Shown here in pieces: positions 8,753-16,022 of a stretch of 26,929 bases of DNA (position 1 is the first letter of the stretch; each line of letters opens with the position of its first letter). The DNA is taken from contig NZ_JAIOSW010000037.1 in NCBI RefSeq assembly GCF_021107415.1, forward strand, positions 1 through 26,929, given 5' to 3'. Source of the stretch: Desulfobacula sp. GTDB lineage: Bacteria; Desulfobacterota; Desulfobacteria; Desulfobacterales; Desulfobacteraceae. The notes beneath the pieces are model-generated. The model was given only the letters and a program-made list of their open reading frames with translations. It made no database searches and was not told the origin of the DNA. A program made the translations under genes and the position numbers.

Positions 8753-8753
8753 T

Positions 8754-9362
8754 TTAATCTCCGTTGGAAATAGCCTTGATAAAGGTCACTGCTCCGTTTT
8801 GAAGTCTTGCTTCATATTTGTCGACCCTGGCGACCAGGTAGCTGTGGGCAACCATGGTTGGAAGTGCCACTGCAAGGCCGATGGCGGTGGTAAGCATGGC
8901 TTCCCATATACCGCCGGCAAGAACTGCTGCATTCACCTTGCCCCCCATCTGCTGAATCACCATAAAAGCCTTGATCATCCCCACAACAGTCCCAAGAAGA
9001 CCCAGCAGGGGAGCAATATTACCGATGGTGGCAAGTGTCTGGATATAGGATGAAAGGTTTTGCACCTCTCTTTCAATGGCATTGATAATAACGGTTTCCA
9101 GGGTTTGTCTCTCCCTGTTCTTGACCTCAATGGCCTGGGTCAGCACACGACCCATGGGGGAATCGCTGTTTTGGGCTGCCCTTTTAGCCTCCTCATCTTT
9201 TTTCTCCATGAGAAATGAGGCTACTTTCTGATCAATCTGCCTACCGCGACTGCGCATTCTTGCAAAGCGGATGATTCTTTCTAAAAATATGGCCATGGCA
9301 AGAACCGAACATAACAGAATCGGAATTACCAGTATCCCGCCTTTTGATAAAAATTCCAGCAT
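8754..9362 (-). CDS. exbB: ExbB/TolQ-family proton channel protein
   Basis: The 202-residue protein has three membrane helices: near residues 8-28, and two C-terminal ones around 110-135 and 155-178. The conserved motif LLGLLGTVVGMIKAF lies near 118-132, and the ATTAIGLAVALPT-like segment in the last helix (TTAIGLAVALP) is typical of MotA/TolQ/ExbB proteins. It works with ExbD and TonB in the inner membrane. The start follows a strong GGAGGAG box. It is preceded by the long repeat protein 15 bases upstream and followed by exbD. Confidence 0.93.
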   Translation of the reverse strand: MLEFLSKGGILVIPILLCSVLAMAIFLERIIRFARMRSRGRQIDQKVASFLMEKKDEEAKRAAQNSDSPMGRVLTQAIEVKNRERQTLETVIINAIEREVQNLSSYIQTLATIGNIAPLLGLLGTVVGMIKAFMVIQQMGGKVNAAVLAGGIWEAMLTTAIGLAVALPTMVAHSYLVARVDKYEARLQNGAVTFIKAISNGD

Positions 9363-9377
9363 TACTCCTCCGGCTGA

Positions 9378-11150
9378 TCAACTGTCTTTTTCAGCTTTTT
9401 CAATAAGATCCACAAAATCAGGCACACCGTCAAAATCAAGATCCTTCTCCCGTTTAACGACGGCCCGTGTTTCATCATATTCTTCCCACAGGTCGGGCTT
9501 GCCATCCTGGTTGGTATCTTCCTGCACGGTCTTTAAGTTCCCCTTGTCATACAGGTACCAAACTTCAGCTATCCCGTCCCCGTTTTTGTCCTCTTCCCCG
9601 CGAACAAGTGACTCTCCTGCATCATAAAACCAGGTGATCACTGTTTTTCCCCAATTTTTTTCTTCAATTTTTTCAAGGATTCCGGCTTCATTAAAAACCT
9701 CCACACAGTCCGGGAAACCATCGGAATTTTCATCCAGCTCTTTTCGCCTCAGAACCGTATCTTTATAAAAAAATCTAACATCCACAATCCTGTCTGCATT
9801 GATATCCCGGGACAGGATCATGGACCAGGCCGGATCATCATACTTTTGTGTGATCTCAAAATACCCGTCAAAATCCATGTCTTTGCTCAGAAAAACTTTT
9901 ACACCTTTTTGATAGACCACCCTTAAGTCAGGCTTTGTATCGCCATTCTCATCTTTTTCAAGTTTTGACAGCCTATTGTTCTTATAAAACTGCCAGACAT
10001 CCTTTTTCCCGTCAAAGTTTGAATCACTTATCAATCTTTTCTTTTCCTGATTTTCATCAAAAAAGATTTCCACGTCAGGCTTATTGTCGCGGTTTTTATC
10101 AATCAGGGTTCTAACAATCTTATTGTTTTCTATCAAAGAGGCGGTTTCAAAAAATCCGTCCCCATCCCTGTCAAACTCAACCCGGTATGGCTCACTTGCC
10201 TTATAATACCTGATCCGGTCAATCTTTCCGGTTTTCTTTGTATCTTCACGGGTCTTTAAAATCTGCCCGTTTTTATCAAAAATTGCGAAATAATCTGTTT
10301 TCCCGTCAAAATCCATGTCTTTTTCCCGAATCGTGGGAAGGCCGTTTGAAAACCGTGTCAATACATCAAACCGGCCGTCAAAATTGGTGTCCTTTTTTTG
10401 TTCCACGGGGATGGTTTTTTCAAACGCTGTGATGACATCCGGTTTCCCGTCCTCATTCCTGTCCCGGTGCTGCGTTTTGATTTCACCCTTTTCAAAAAAA
10501 CCAATTGTCTTATATTTTCCCCGGGCATAAGGATCTTTAAAAAGCTTTTCAAGCCTTCCTTCAGAATCGAAAATCATGATCCGGTCCATGATGCTGTCCT
10601 CATTGTCATCCCGTTTTTGTTCTACAGGAAACTGGTTTTCAAAGGCCGTCCAGATATTTATCCTGCCGTTATCATCCGTATCCCGTGTGGAAGACAAGAG
10701 GATGCCATTGGTAAAATGATAATGGGTATCGAATTGTTTGTTTCCGGTGGTATCTTTCTTCATCAACCGGATCTGCTCTTTTTCATCAAAAAATGAAATC
10801 TGAACCAAATTTCCATTTGGATCAAACCTCTCCTGACGGGTTCTTTTGTCATTTTCAATATAATCAATGCTATCTGTTTTCCTGTCCTTATCCATGTCTC
10901 TTTCAATTCTTACCAGCCTGCCTTCTTTGTATGTCTGGAGCCTTTCAGCATAGCCGTCATGGTCTGCATCGGTTTCAAGGCGCAAAATGGTTCCGCTATC
11001 ATCATAAATCAACACCTGATCCACCCGACCGTCTTCATCCAGATCTTTTTCTATCCGCTTTTCAGCCAATGCAGTTTCAGATAGAAAAAAACAGATCACC
11101 ATAACAGCAACCCCCTGCAAAATCGCATCAGATATTTTTAAATCTTTCAT
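9378..11150 (-). CDS. Exported protein of ~23 Asp-rich calcium-binding-type repeats
   Basis: The 590-residue protein has an N-terminal signal peptide (hydrophobic residues ~11-29, ending ALA). The rest is about 23 tandem units of 22-25 residues, each starting with a DxDxDG-like loop (DLDEDG, DADHDG, DRNEDG, DMDFDG, DKNGDG, DTNQDG) followed by an aromatic-rich β-strand pair. Such loops resemble EF-hand or thrombospondin-3 calcium sites, so calcium binding is likely but unproven. Several units (for example 4, 5, 8 and 20) have lost the acidic loop. It is the first gene of the TonB/importer run, directly before exbB, behind a clear promoter, which ties it to uptake at the cell envelope. Possible roles include a periplasmic or surface scaffold or metal-ion-sensing element; none can be shown. 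An AAGG box about 11 bases from ATG is weak. Confidence 0.85.
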   Translation of the reverse strand: MKDLKISDAILQGVAVMVICFFLSETALAEKRIEKDLDEDGRVDQVLIYDDSGTILRLETDADHDGYAERLQTYKEGRLVRIERDMDKDRKTDSIDYIENDKRTRQERFDPNGNLVQISFFDEKEQIRLMKKDTTGNKQFDTHYHFTNGILLSSTRDTDDNGRINIWTAFENQFPVEQKRDDNEDSIMDRIMIFDSEGRLEKLFKDPYARGKYKTIGFFEKGEIKTQHRDRNEDGKPDVITAFEKTIPVEQKKDTNFDGRFDVLTRFSNGLPTIREKDMDFDGKTDYFAIFDKNGQILKTREDTKKTGKIDRIRYYKASEPYRVEFDRDGDGFFETASLIENNKIVRTLIDKNRDNKPDVEIFFDENQEKKRLISDSNFDGKKDVWQFYKNNRLSKLEKDENGDTKPDLRVVYQKGVKVFLSKDMDFDGYFEITQKYDDPAWSMILSRDINADRIVDVRFFYKDTVLRRKELDENSDGFPDCVEVFNEAGILEKIEEKNWGKTVITWFYDAGESLVRGEEDKNGDGIAEVWYLYDKGNLKTVQEDTNQDGKPDLWEEYDETRAVVKREKDLDFDGVPDFVDLIEKAEKDS

Positions 11151-11171
11151 AAAACAAAAAGCCTTATTTAA

Positions 11172-11232
11172 GTCACAATTTCATTATCGTCACAGTACAA
11201 AATTTAATATGATTTTTAGTTATTTTTGTCAA
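11172..11232 (-). promoter_or_regulatory. Promoter and direct-repeat site for the ten-gene uptake operon
   Basis: On the minus strand TTGACA (plus coordinates 11227-11232) and TATTAA (11204-11209) are separated by exactly 17 bases, a good sigma-70-type promoter ahead of the repeat-protein gene. Between it and the start codon the hexamer TGTGAC occurs twice on the minus strand (plus 11189-11194 and 11172-11177), 17 bases apart, which could be a regulator site just downstream of transcription start. No convincing Fur consensus was found. Confidence 0.5.
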
Positions 11233-11305
11233 GTATTGATCAAATAATTTATAAATACTGACCATAAATTACAATCTATTACCCAAAATTGTTCTATTGA
11301 TAATT

Positions 11306-11383
11306 TTATTTCCTCAACACCATCCTCGTTTTTACTCTCACGTCCAAGGCCGCCTCAATCGCAGGCGTACTGTCAAGACCTGT
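11306..11383 (-). pseudogene. Possible transposase C-terminal remnant
   Basis: In an otherwise AT-rich gap, a GC-richer island reads on the minus strand as about 24 codons ending in TAA (plus 11306-11308) and including DSTPAIEAALDVRV. Short TPA-x-x-A/G-L motifs near the C-terminus are common in DDE transposases, so this may be the tail of a lost insertion sequence. The upstream frame is closed by a stop at once, and no terminal repeats were recognised. Weak evidence based on a short motif and local composition only. Confidence 0.25.
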
Positions 11384-11554
11384 TTATACAAAAACCTCAA
11401 TTCGAATCAAATTTAAGGTAATGAATAGAGCAGTTAATATTGGTAGTACTTTAATAAAACATGGCTCAAAAAAATATTTTTAAGATATAATTGACAAAAT
11501 ATAACCATTGTGCTTGATTTAGTGATCAAATTTTCGAATCCATCAAGTAAGGAG

Positions 11555-11680
11555 GCAAAAATAAAAATATTCTATGGCTGCCATTCCGTACTCTATGGGC
11601 AGGGGGGTCTTGCCGGTGTGATCAACATCATAGCTATAGTTGTTTTAAACTGCCACAAACCAAAAGGATCTGAAAAGTGA
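11555..11680 (+). pseudogene. Relic of a TonB-dependent receptor plug domain
   Basis: The plus strand reads IKIFYGCHSVLYGQGGLAGVINII, shown here in two parts: IKIFYGCHSVLYG and QGGLAGVINII (11561-11632). This matches the plug-domain signature of TonB-dependent receptors; the intact receptor in this window has SSVLYGPNTMGGVINII at the equivalent place. After INII the frame leaves the family and stops at TGA 11678-11680. No barrel follows, and the upstream part does not continue as plug. It is therefore a short fossil of a receptor gene beside the TonB-ExbBD operon. Confidence 0.55.
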
Positions 11681-12942
11681 TGACCGTGAAGAAGGACAAT
11701 AAATTTATGAAAATTTCCAAAATAAATCGATACCTGCTGTTTGCAGGGCTGGCCCTGTTTTTAATTTTCGGCCATGCCCGGGCTGATGGAAATACCTTGA
11801 ATGTCTTTCCTGAACGAATTGTGTTGAATTTAACCCAGACACCTTATAATAGCCAGGCAGTCACCTGGCGAACCCAAAAAATGGGTACATCTCCCCGGGC
11901 TCAGATTATAAGAGTTTCTGAATTTTCGAGTTTGGAAAGCACCCCAAAGATCTTTTCAGCCCGAACCTCTGCCGTTGACCTTGATAAAAAAACCACCGTA
12001 TATCACCATTCAGTTGTTTTTAATTCATTAGAACCAAATGTCTTATATGCGTATCGTGTAGGTGATGATCAACACTTCAGTGAATGGAACCAGTTCATAA
12101 CAGCTTCAGAAAAACTAAAATCGTTTACCTTTTTATATTTTGGAGATATTCAGAATCAAATTCAATCCATGTGTTCGCGGGTATTCAGAACCGCATTTCA
12201 AAAACAGCCTGACGCCGGGTTCTGGCTGTTTGCCGGTGATATGGTGGACAATGGCGATGATGATAAGGAATGGAAGGAATTTTTTAATGCCATGGGCTGG
12301 ATACCCCGAACCATTCCTTTGATGCTTTTACCGGGAAATCACGAATATCCGGACAGAAGGTTTATTCCTTTGGAAGACTATAAAATTTCAAAATTATGGC
12401 GACCCCATTTCACCTTGCCGGAAAACGGCCCCAAAGATCTTGAGGAAACAGTATTCAGCTTTGAATACCAGGGGGTCTGTTTTGTCATGCTCAATGGGAA
12501 TGAACTAATTGAAAAACAGGCAAAGTGGCTGGAAAAAATTTTATCAAAAAACAGGCAGCATTGGGTCATTGTCTCCATTCACCAGCCCGTATATTCCATC
12601 TCAAAACGGCGAAACAGAACAGACTTTCAAAAGTTCTTTGTTCCTGTATTTGACCGATTTTCAGTAGACCTGGTATTACAGGGACATGATCATGCTTACA
12701 GTCGGACCTTTCCGCTTAGAAACAACCAGCGGGTTCCTGACAAAGAAAAGGGAACCGTTTATGTCATATCAATTGCCGGCCCCAAATTTTATCCAATCAG
12801 TTCACGGTATGATCATCTCATGGCTAAAACCGGAAGCCGGGAACCCCTGTTTCAATCCATCCGTGTGGATGCAGATACATTGCACTATACTTCCTATAAT
12901 ATCATGAAACAAGTATATGATTCCTTTGAAATACATAAATAG
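11680..12942 (+). CDS. Exported metallophosphoesterase, purple-acid-phosphatase-like
   Basis: About 420 residues with an N-terminal signal peptide (…LLFAGLALFLIFGHARA), an N-terminal β-sandwich (fibronectin-like, ~40-145) typical of purple acid phosphatases, and a metallophosphoesterase domain with all metal-binding blocks: FGDIQ at ~155, GDMVDNG at 187-193, GNHEY at 220-224, IHQPVY at ~301-306, and GHDHAYSR at 336-343. It should hydrolyse phosphomonoesters or diesters in the periplasm using two metal ions. Three in-frame starts compete: GTG 11677, ATG 11680 and ATG 11707, each with some ribosome-binding signal; 11707 gives the tightest signal peptide. It stands alone on the plus strand, downstream of a receptor relic, with no clear operon partner. 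Confidence 0.88.
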   Translation: MTVKKDNKFMKISKINRYLLFAGLALFLIFGHARADGNTLNVFPERIVLNLTQTPYNSQAVTWRTQKMGTSPRAQIIRVSEFSSLESTPKIFSARTSAVDLDKKTTVYHHSVVFNSLEPNVLYAYRVGDDQHFSEWNQFITASEKLKSFTFLYFGDIQNQIQSMCSRVFRTAFQKQPDAGFWLFAGDMVDNGDDDKEWKEFFNAMGWIPRTIPLMLLPGNHEYPDRRFIPLEDYKISKLWRPHFTLPENGPKDLEETVFSFEYQGVCFVMLNGNELIEKQAKWLEKILSKNRQHWVIVSIHQPVYSISKRRNRTDFQKFFVPVFDRFSVDLVLQGHDHAYSRTFPLRNNQRVPDKEKGTVYVISIAGPKFYPISSRYDHLMAKTGSREPLFQSIRVDADTLHYTSYNIMKQVYDSFEIHK

Positions 12943-12978
12943 TGCCCGACCGAAAACCGGTAAGTGCCAGAAATGAGA

Positions 12979-13006
12979 CTACTCCTTAGTTATGTGAATC
13001 CAGAAA
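12979..13006 (-). pseudogene. Tail of a second, lost SAM methyltransferase gene
   Basis: On the minus strand this stretch encodes FWIHITKE and a TAG stop, the same last codons as the intact methyltransferase at 14159-14812. Over 27 bases the two copies differ at two positions, and both differences are synonymous third-codon changes (ATC/ATA and ACC/ACT). Similarity is not visible further upstream. This is best explained as the remaining 3' end of a related methyltransferase gene. Confidence 0.5.
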
Positions 13007-13142
13007 GTGAAAAAAATCAAAACTATTCTTGGCGGGGTTAAACATTAAATGACTTCCCTGACTGACGTATTGAACAATAAAAGACCTCGATACATTGAAA
13101 GTATTGTAGTATAATACAAAATGAAACAAACGAGGAAATATT

Positions 13143-13163
13143 ATGGCCAAATTATTTACCTGA
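13143..13163 (+). pseudogene. Possible VapB antitoxin stub (MAKLFT then stop)
   Basis: A GAGGAAA ribosome-binding site (13132-13138) precedes ATG 13143, which encodes MAKLFT and then TGA. MAKLF is a common beginning of AbrB-type VapB antitoxins, so this may be the start of a lost antitoxin gene. A TATAAT (13110-13115) within the small palindrome TTGTA…TACAA lies upstream. It directly precedes the intact toxin-antitoxin pair. A leader peptide or chance ORF is an alternative. Confidence 0.25.
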
Positions 13164-13168
13164 TGATC

Positions 13169-13220
13169 TTGACAGAACCCGGTGGTAATGTATGATACTA
13201 ATGTATATATCATAGGAGGG
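13169..13220 (+). promoter_or_regulatory. Promoter and operator palindrome of the CopG/PIN toxin-antitoxin operon
   Basis: TTGACA (13169-13174) and TATGAT (13191-13196) are spaced by 16 bases. The -10 element is part of an inverted repeat, TATGATA (13191-13197) and TATCATA (13208-13214), with a 10-base centre. The strong ribosome-binding site AGGAGGG (13214-13220) abuts it, 4 bases before ATG 13225. A ribbon-helix-helix antitoxin bound there would block both promoter and translation start region, the usual autoregulation of such pairs. Confidence 0.6.
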
Positions 13221-13224
13221 TGGC

Positions 13225-13458
13225 ATGATACGAACACAAATATATCTGACTGATAAACAGCGAACTGAGATAGCTGCTATTTCCAACGCTTTTGGGAAAA
13301 AGCAAAGTGAACTCATTCGGGAAGCTGTTGATCTCCTTATTAACCAGAAAGGGAGAAAACGGCGGAAAGTTGTATTACTTGAGGCTGCGGGACTCTGGAA
13401 AGATCGCAGGAACCTTCCGGATTTCAAGGTAATCCGCTCTGAATGGGACAGGCAATAA
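13225..13458 (+). CDS. Ribbon-helix-helix (CopG-type) antitoxin
   Basis: The 77-residue protein starts with the β-strand RTQIYLTDKQ and two helices (TEIAAISNAFGKKQSELIREAVDLLI) of the ribbon-helix-helix DNA-binding fold. The C-terminal 35 residues, with LWKDRRNLPDF, form the usual toxin-binding tail. It neutralises the PIN toxin encoded immediately downstream and should repress its own promoter at the palindrome 13191-13214. Excellent ribosome-binding site and start. Confidence 0.85.
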   Translation: MIRTQIYLTDKQRTEIAAISNAFGKKQSELIREAVDLLINQKGRKRRKVVLLEAAGLWKDRRNLPDFKVIRSEWDRQ

Positions 13459-13460
13459 GT

Positions 13461-13844
13461 ATGGCAGAGCCAATTCTTATTGATACAGATGTTTTAATTG
13501 ATTTTCTTAGGGGTCATAGCAAGGCTGTCTCTTTTATAAACAAAAACCCTTCCAGGGCCCTACTTTCGTCCATTGTTGTTGCAGAGTTGTATGCCGGAAT
13601 AAAAGGGGATGCAGAACAAGCAGTTTTAGAAAATTTTATCTCATTATTTCGTGTTATTCCTGTAAGCGCTGAAATTGCACAGGCCGGAGGACTTTATAAA
13701 CGTGATTACGGAAAATCTCATGGTGTTGGGCTTGCAGATGCAATCATAGCTGCTACAACTTTTGTGGAAAATGCTAAGTTAAAGACATTAAATATCAAAC
13801 ACTATCCCATGATAAAGAATTTAAAACCAGCGTATACAAAATAG
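13461..13844 (+). CDS. vapC: PIN-domain toxin (VapC-type ribonuclease)
   Basis: The protein has about 127 residues. It carries the PIN acidic residues: Asp in PILIDTDVLIDFL near the N-terminus, Glu in VVAELYAG (~residue 45), Asp in GLADAIIAATT (~95) and the KHYPMIKNL end typical of VapC. It is a Mg-dependent RNase that inhibits translation when freed from antitoxin. The frame also opens at ATG 13443 inside the antitoxin, but ATG 13461, 2 bases after the antitoxin stop, gives the normal VapC N-terminus. The pair is probably a functional type II module. Confidence 0.88.
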   Translation: MAEPILIDTDVLIDFLRGHSKAVSFINKNPSRALLSSIVVAELYAGIKGDAEQAVLENFISLFRVIPVSAEIAQAGGLYKRDYGKSHGVGLADAIIAATTFVENAKLKTLNIKHYPMIKNLKPAYTK

Positions 13845-13942
13845 GGGAAAATGTCTCCCTCCAGGCAATTGAAAAAATTTGGAGTGAGATAGATACTGAA
13901 TTTGAAATAATTGATGATCCAAACTCCCTGTTGGATTGTTAC
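13845..13942. other. Non-coding remainder between vapC and the binding-protein relic
   Basis: This stretch has no start with ribosome-binding signal. On the plus strand one frame stays open to TAA 13966-13968 (…IEKIWSEIDTEFEIIDDPNSL, protein-like but without start), which could be another gene remnant or chance. With the relic at 13943-14146 it makes up the 314-base gap between vapC and the methyltransferase. Confidence 0.35.
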
Positions 13943-14146
13943 CAAAAGGTCAGACGCCGGGCAGGATAAAAATCCTGAAATAAAAATCGTATCCGGATTT
14001 AATGCCATGAATTCTTCCCGGGTGATGGTCACACCTGGTTTGCCTTTCCGGGTCAGGCGCTTGTTCAGACAGGTGCCGCCGGCAGCCTCTATCAGATTTG
14101 TTTCAATAATATCAAACCATAATTGAGATATCTTTTCAGATCCGGC
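13943..14146 (-). pseudogene. Fragment of a FecB/BtuF-type substrate-binding protein gene
   Basis: The minus strand encodes, without stops, SQLWFDIIETNLIEAAGG, then …TITREEFMALNPDTIFISG…CPASDLL. This matches the second-lobe pattern of Periplasmic_BP_2 proteins: helix with AGG, then the 'strand–E–hydrophobic–NPD–IFI' element. The intact paralogues here have EQAGC…VSMEQVLEWNPDILVIN and DISPEQLIKWNPDIMVLS at that place. A stop lies just upstream at 14147-14149, and past 13943 the similarity ends, so both ends are lost. It sits between the toxin gene and the methyltransferase on the strand of the latter. Confidence 0.55.
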
Positions 14147-14158
14147 ATTTCACAAAGG

Positions 14159-14812
14159 CTACTCCTTGGTGATGTGAATCCAGAATTCGGCATCTGACTG
14201 AGTGAAGTCGTACCGGGAAATATGGGATTGATCCAGAGCGGTTTTAATCCGCCTGATGTTTTCCACACCCATTCGCTTCTTGTTTTTTTCGGCAAATCTG
14301 TCATTTTCTCTAGCCATTTCCTCAAAAATGGACTTTTTCAATTCAGCAGAACCAAATCCGCCGCCAATATAGGTTTTCCCACCCGGTTTCAGGACCCGAA
14401 AGATCTCGTTGAAAGTCGCATTCAGATCTTCCCAGAAAAAAATGGATCCCCTTGAAACAATAAGATCGGCAAAATCATCATCAAAGGGCATATCCACTAT
14501 GTCTCCATGCACAGGGGTGATCCTGTCACCAAGACCCTGTTCTTCAATGTTGTTTTTTGCAATGGCATAGCTGTGCTTTGACAAGTCCAGGGCATGAAGA
14601 TGCAGGTCTGTGATATGGGCAAGGGCAATGGACAGGGCAGCCGGCCCGCTGCCAAGATCAATGCAATTACCGGTTGTAATACCGTGTATGGATTTGATCT
14701 GCTCGGCAATCAGGGGATATACCGGAGCGAACACGGTTTTTACGATCTCATCCATTGCTCTGGCTGCTTCCTGATCTTTGAGATCATCTTTATACGGATT
14801 ATCAATCGTCAT
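14159..14812 (-). CDS. Class I SAM-dependent methyltransferase
   Basis: The 217-residue protein has a standard Rossmann methyltransferase core: motif I IDLGSGPAAL near 51-60, acidic LHALDLS (motif II) near 72-80, HGDIVDMPFDD near 104-114, and FRVLKPGGKTYIGGG near 138-152 as in UbiE/Methyltransf_11 proteins. Substrate unknown. AAGGA lies before ATG. It is downstream of the flavoprotein gene with a 37-base gap and probably shares its transcript with the Phd/PIN pair upstream. The last codons are duplicated as a relic at 12979-13006. Proximity to the uptake genes suggests, but does not prove, a part in the same locus. Confidence 0.85.
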   Translation of the reverse strand: MTIDNPYKDDLKDQEAARAMDEIVKTVFAPVYPLIAEQIKSIHGITTGNCIDLGSGPAALSIALAHITDLHLHALDLSKHSYAIAKNNIEEQGLGDRITPVHGDIVDMPFDDDFADLIVSRGSIFFWEDLNATFNEIFRVLKPGGKTYIGGGFGSAELKKSIFEEMARENDRFAEKNKKRMGVENIRRIKTALDQSHISRYDFTQSDAEFWIHITKE

Positions 14813-14849
14813 TTAAATTTCCTTTTTATCAGGCCTTATTTATTATTTA

Positions 14850-15632
14850 CTATATTTGCATATCTTTCACTTTTTCGAGAGCTTTTTTCTTAAACCATTT
14901 AAAATTCTTAAGGAGGCTGAAAAAAGGAACCGGTATTATATCTTGACTTGCTTTTTTTTGTGTTTTGCTGCTGATTTTTCCAAATGCTGTCAATTCTTTC
15001 CCGGCATTTTCTATAGCTTGATAGCTTTCAAATATTTTTGGAAATTGTTTTTCTTTTTCAGGACTTTCCCCATGACCTGTCAGTTTTCCAGATCGTCTGA
15101 TTATCGTTCCGACTTGTGGTGCATCCATAAATCTTGAAAATGTTTTGAAATATGTAATTACATTTTTTGATATTTCATTCTCAAAATTATCACAACAAAT
15201 TAGCGTTACAAAAGGTTTTGAATATATATCTTTGCTGACATGATGAAAAAACAACCCGCTTTCTGATAATCTGAATTTATTACAATCGCCTGTTGCATTT
15301 ATTCGGTCAATAAAAACCTTCATTAATCCTGACATATTAAAAACATAAATTGGTGTAGCATAAATAAGTATATCAGCTTCCCGCATTTTGTTAAAAATCA
15401 TTACCACGTCGTCTTTTTCTTCATAGATACATTTTAAAAGGTGTTTTTCAGTGTTACACACACCGCATCCTTTACAAATATTTATCTTTAATTGTGCAAG
15501 TATGATTTCTTCACAAGCTGCGCCTTCTTTTTTTGCTCCTTCAAATAGTTTATTTATTAAAAAATGAGTGTATCCTCTATCTCCTCTATGGCTTCCATTA
15601 ATTGCTGCTATCTTCGTTTTGTTCTGTGACAT
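14850..15632 (-). CDS. Flavodoxin-like NAD(P)H/FMN oxidoreductase with Fe-S-type cysteine motif
   Basis: The 260-residue protein has the flavodoxin-fold start KIAAINGSHRGDRGYT (phosphate-binding loop for FMN), then a compact cysteine cluster CKGCGVC at 53-59 with another Cys at 67, as in iron-sulfur flavoproteins (Isf family) of anaerobes, and ATPIYVFNMSGLMKVFIDR near 90-110, which shapes the flavin site. It probably moves electrons between a ferredoxin-like donor and an unknown acceptor. The C-terminal 60 residues are basic and poorly typical. It is 12 bases from the PIN toxin gene stop, in the same direction, so it may be read from the toxin-antitoxin promoter. Confidence 0.8.
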   Translation of the reverse strand: MSQNKTKIAAINGSHRGDRGYTHFLINKLFEGAKKEGAACEEIILAQLKINICKGCGVCNTEKHLLKCIYEEKDDVVMIFNKMREADILIYATPIYVFNMSGLMKVFIDRINATGDCNKFRLSESGLFFHHVSKDIYSKPFVTLICCDNFENEISKNVITYFKTFSRFMDAPQVGTIIRRSGKLTGHGESPEKEKQFPKIFESYQAIENAGKELTAFGKISSKTQKKASQDIIPVPFFSLLKNFKWFKKKALEKVKDMQI

Positions 15633-15644
15633 ATAATTCAGTCT

Positions 15645-16022
15645 TCAAACCACAAATTTTATGATCTCAATTTCTGCTAAATGCTTATAATGCTTATCGT
15701 TGCCGGTTATTAATGGTAGTTGTTTAATAATAGCTGTTGCTCCAATTAAAGCATCTGCAAGCTCCATTGAATGACTTAAAGAATATTGTTCTACTAAAAA
15801 CATTGCTTTGGTTGATACTAATTCATCAATTTGGAAAATCTTTACATTCAATATTCCCAAGGCTTTTTTGAATGTATTTAGCTCTTTTTTATTCCTCACC
15901 CCTTGTACAATTTCCATATATGTCACTACGGAAATAAAAAATGTATCAAGTCTATGGATAAGGTCAATGGCTTTTTGATGCTTTTTTGAGTACCAGATTA
16001 AGACATCCGTATCAACTATCAA
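15645..16022 (-). CDS. vapC: PIN-domain toxin (VapC-type ribonuclease), second module
   Basis: The 125-residue PIN protein has the acidic positions MIVDTDVLIW (Asp4, Asp6), TYMEIVQGV (Glu ~37), MELADALIGA (Asp ~89) and LITGNDKHYKHL (Asp ~108), a complete VapC-type active site. ATG overlaps the antitoxin stop by four bases (ATGA), coupling translation. Sequence is clearly different from the other PIN toxin at 13461-13844, so the two modules are not recent duplicates. Confidence 0.88.
   Translation of the reverse strand: MIVDTDVLIWYSKKHQKAIDLIHRLDTFFISVVTYMEIVQGVRNKKELNTFKKALGILNVKIFQIDELVSTKAMFLVEQYSLSHSMELADALIGATAIIKQLPLITGNDKHYKHLAEIEIIKFVV

Noticed and set aside
10398..10796. Plus-strand ORF opposite the repeat protein
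   Set aside because: Its periodic Pro/Phe-rich reading is the complement of the Asp-rich repeats, not an independent gene.
9378..11150. CRISPR-like or DNA-level tandem repeat
   Set aside because: The repeats are at the protein level with diverged DNA. There are no identical direct repeats with spacers.
13095..13115. TTGAAA and TATAAT as a promoter before the antitoxin stub
   Set aside because: The spacing is only 9 bases, far too short for a sigma-70-type promoter.
13842..13968. Plus-strand open frame reading …IEKIWSEIDTEFEIIDDPNSL, ending at TAA
   Set aside because: It looks protein-like but has no start codon or ribosome-binding site and overlaps both the vapC end and the binding-protein relic. 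Not supported as a gene.
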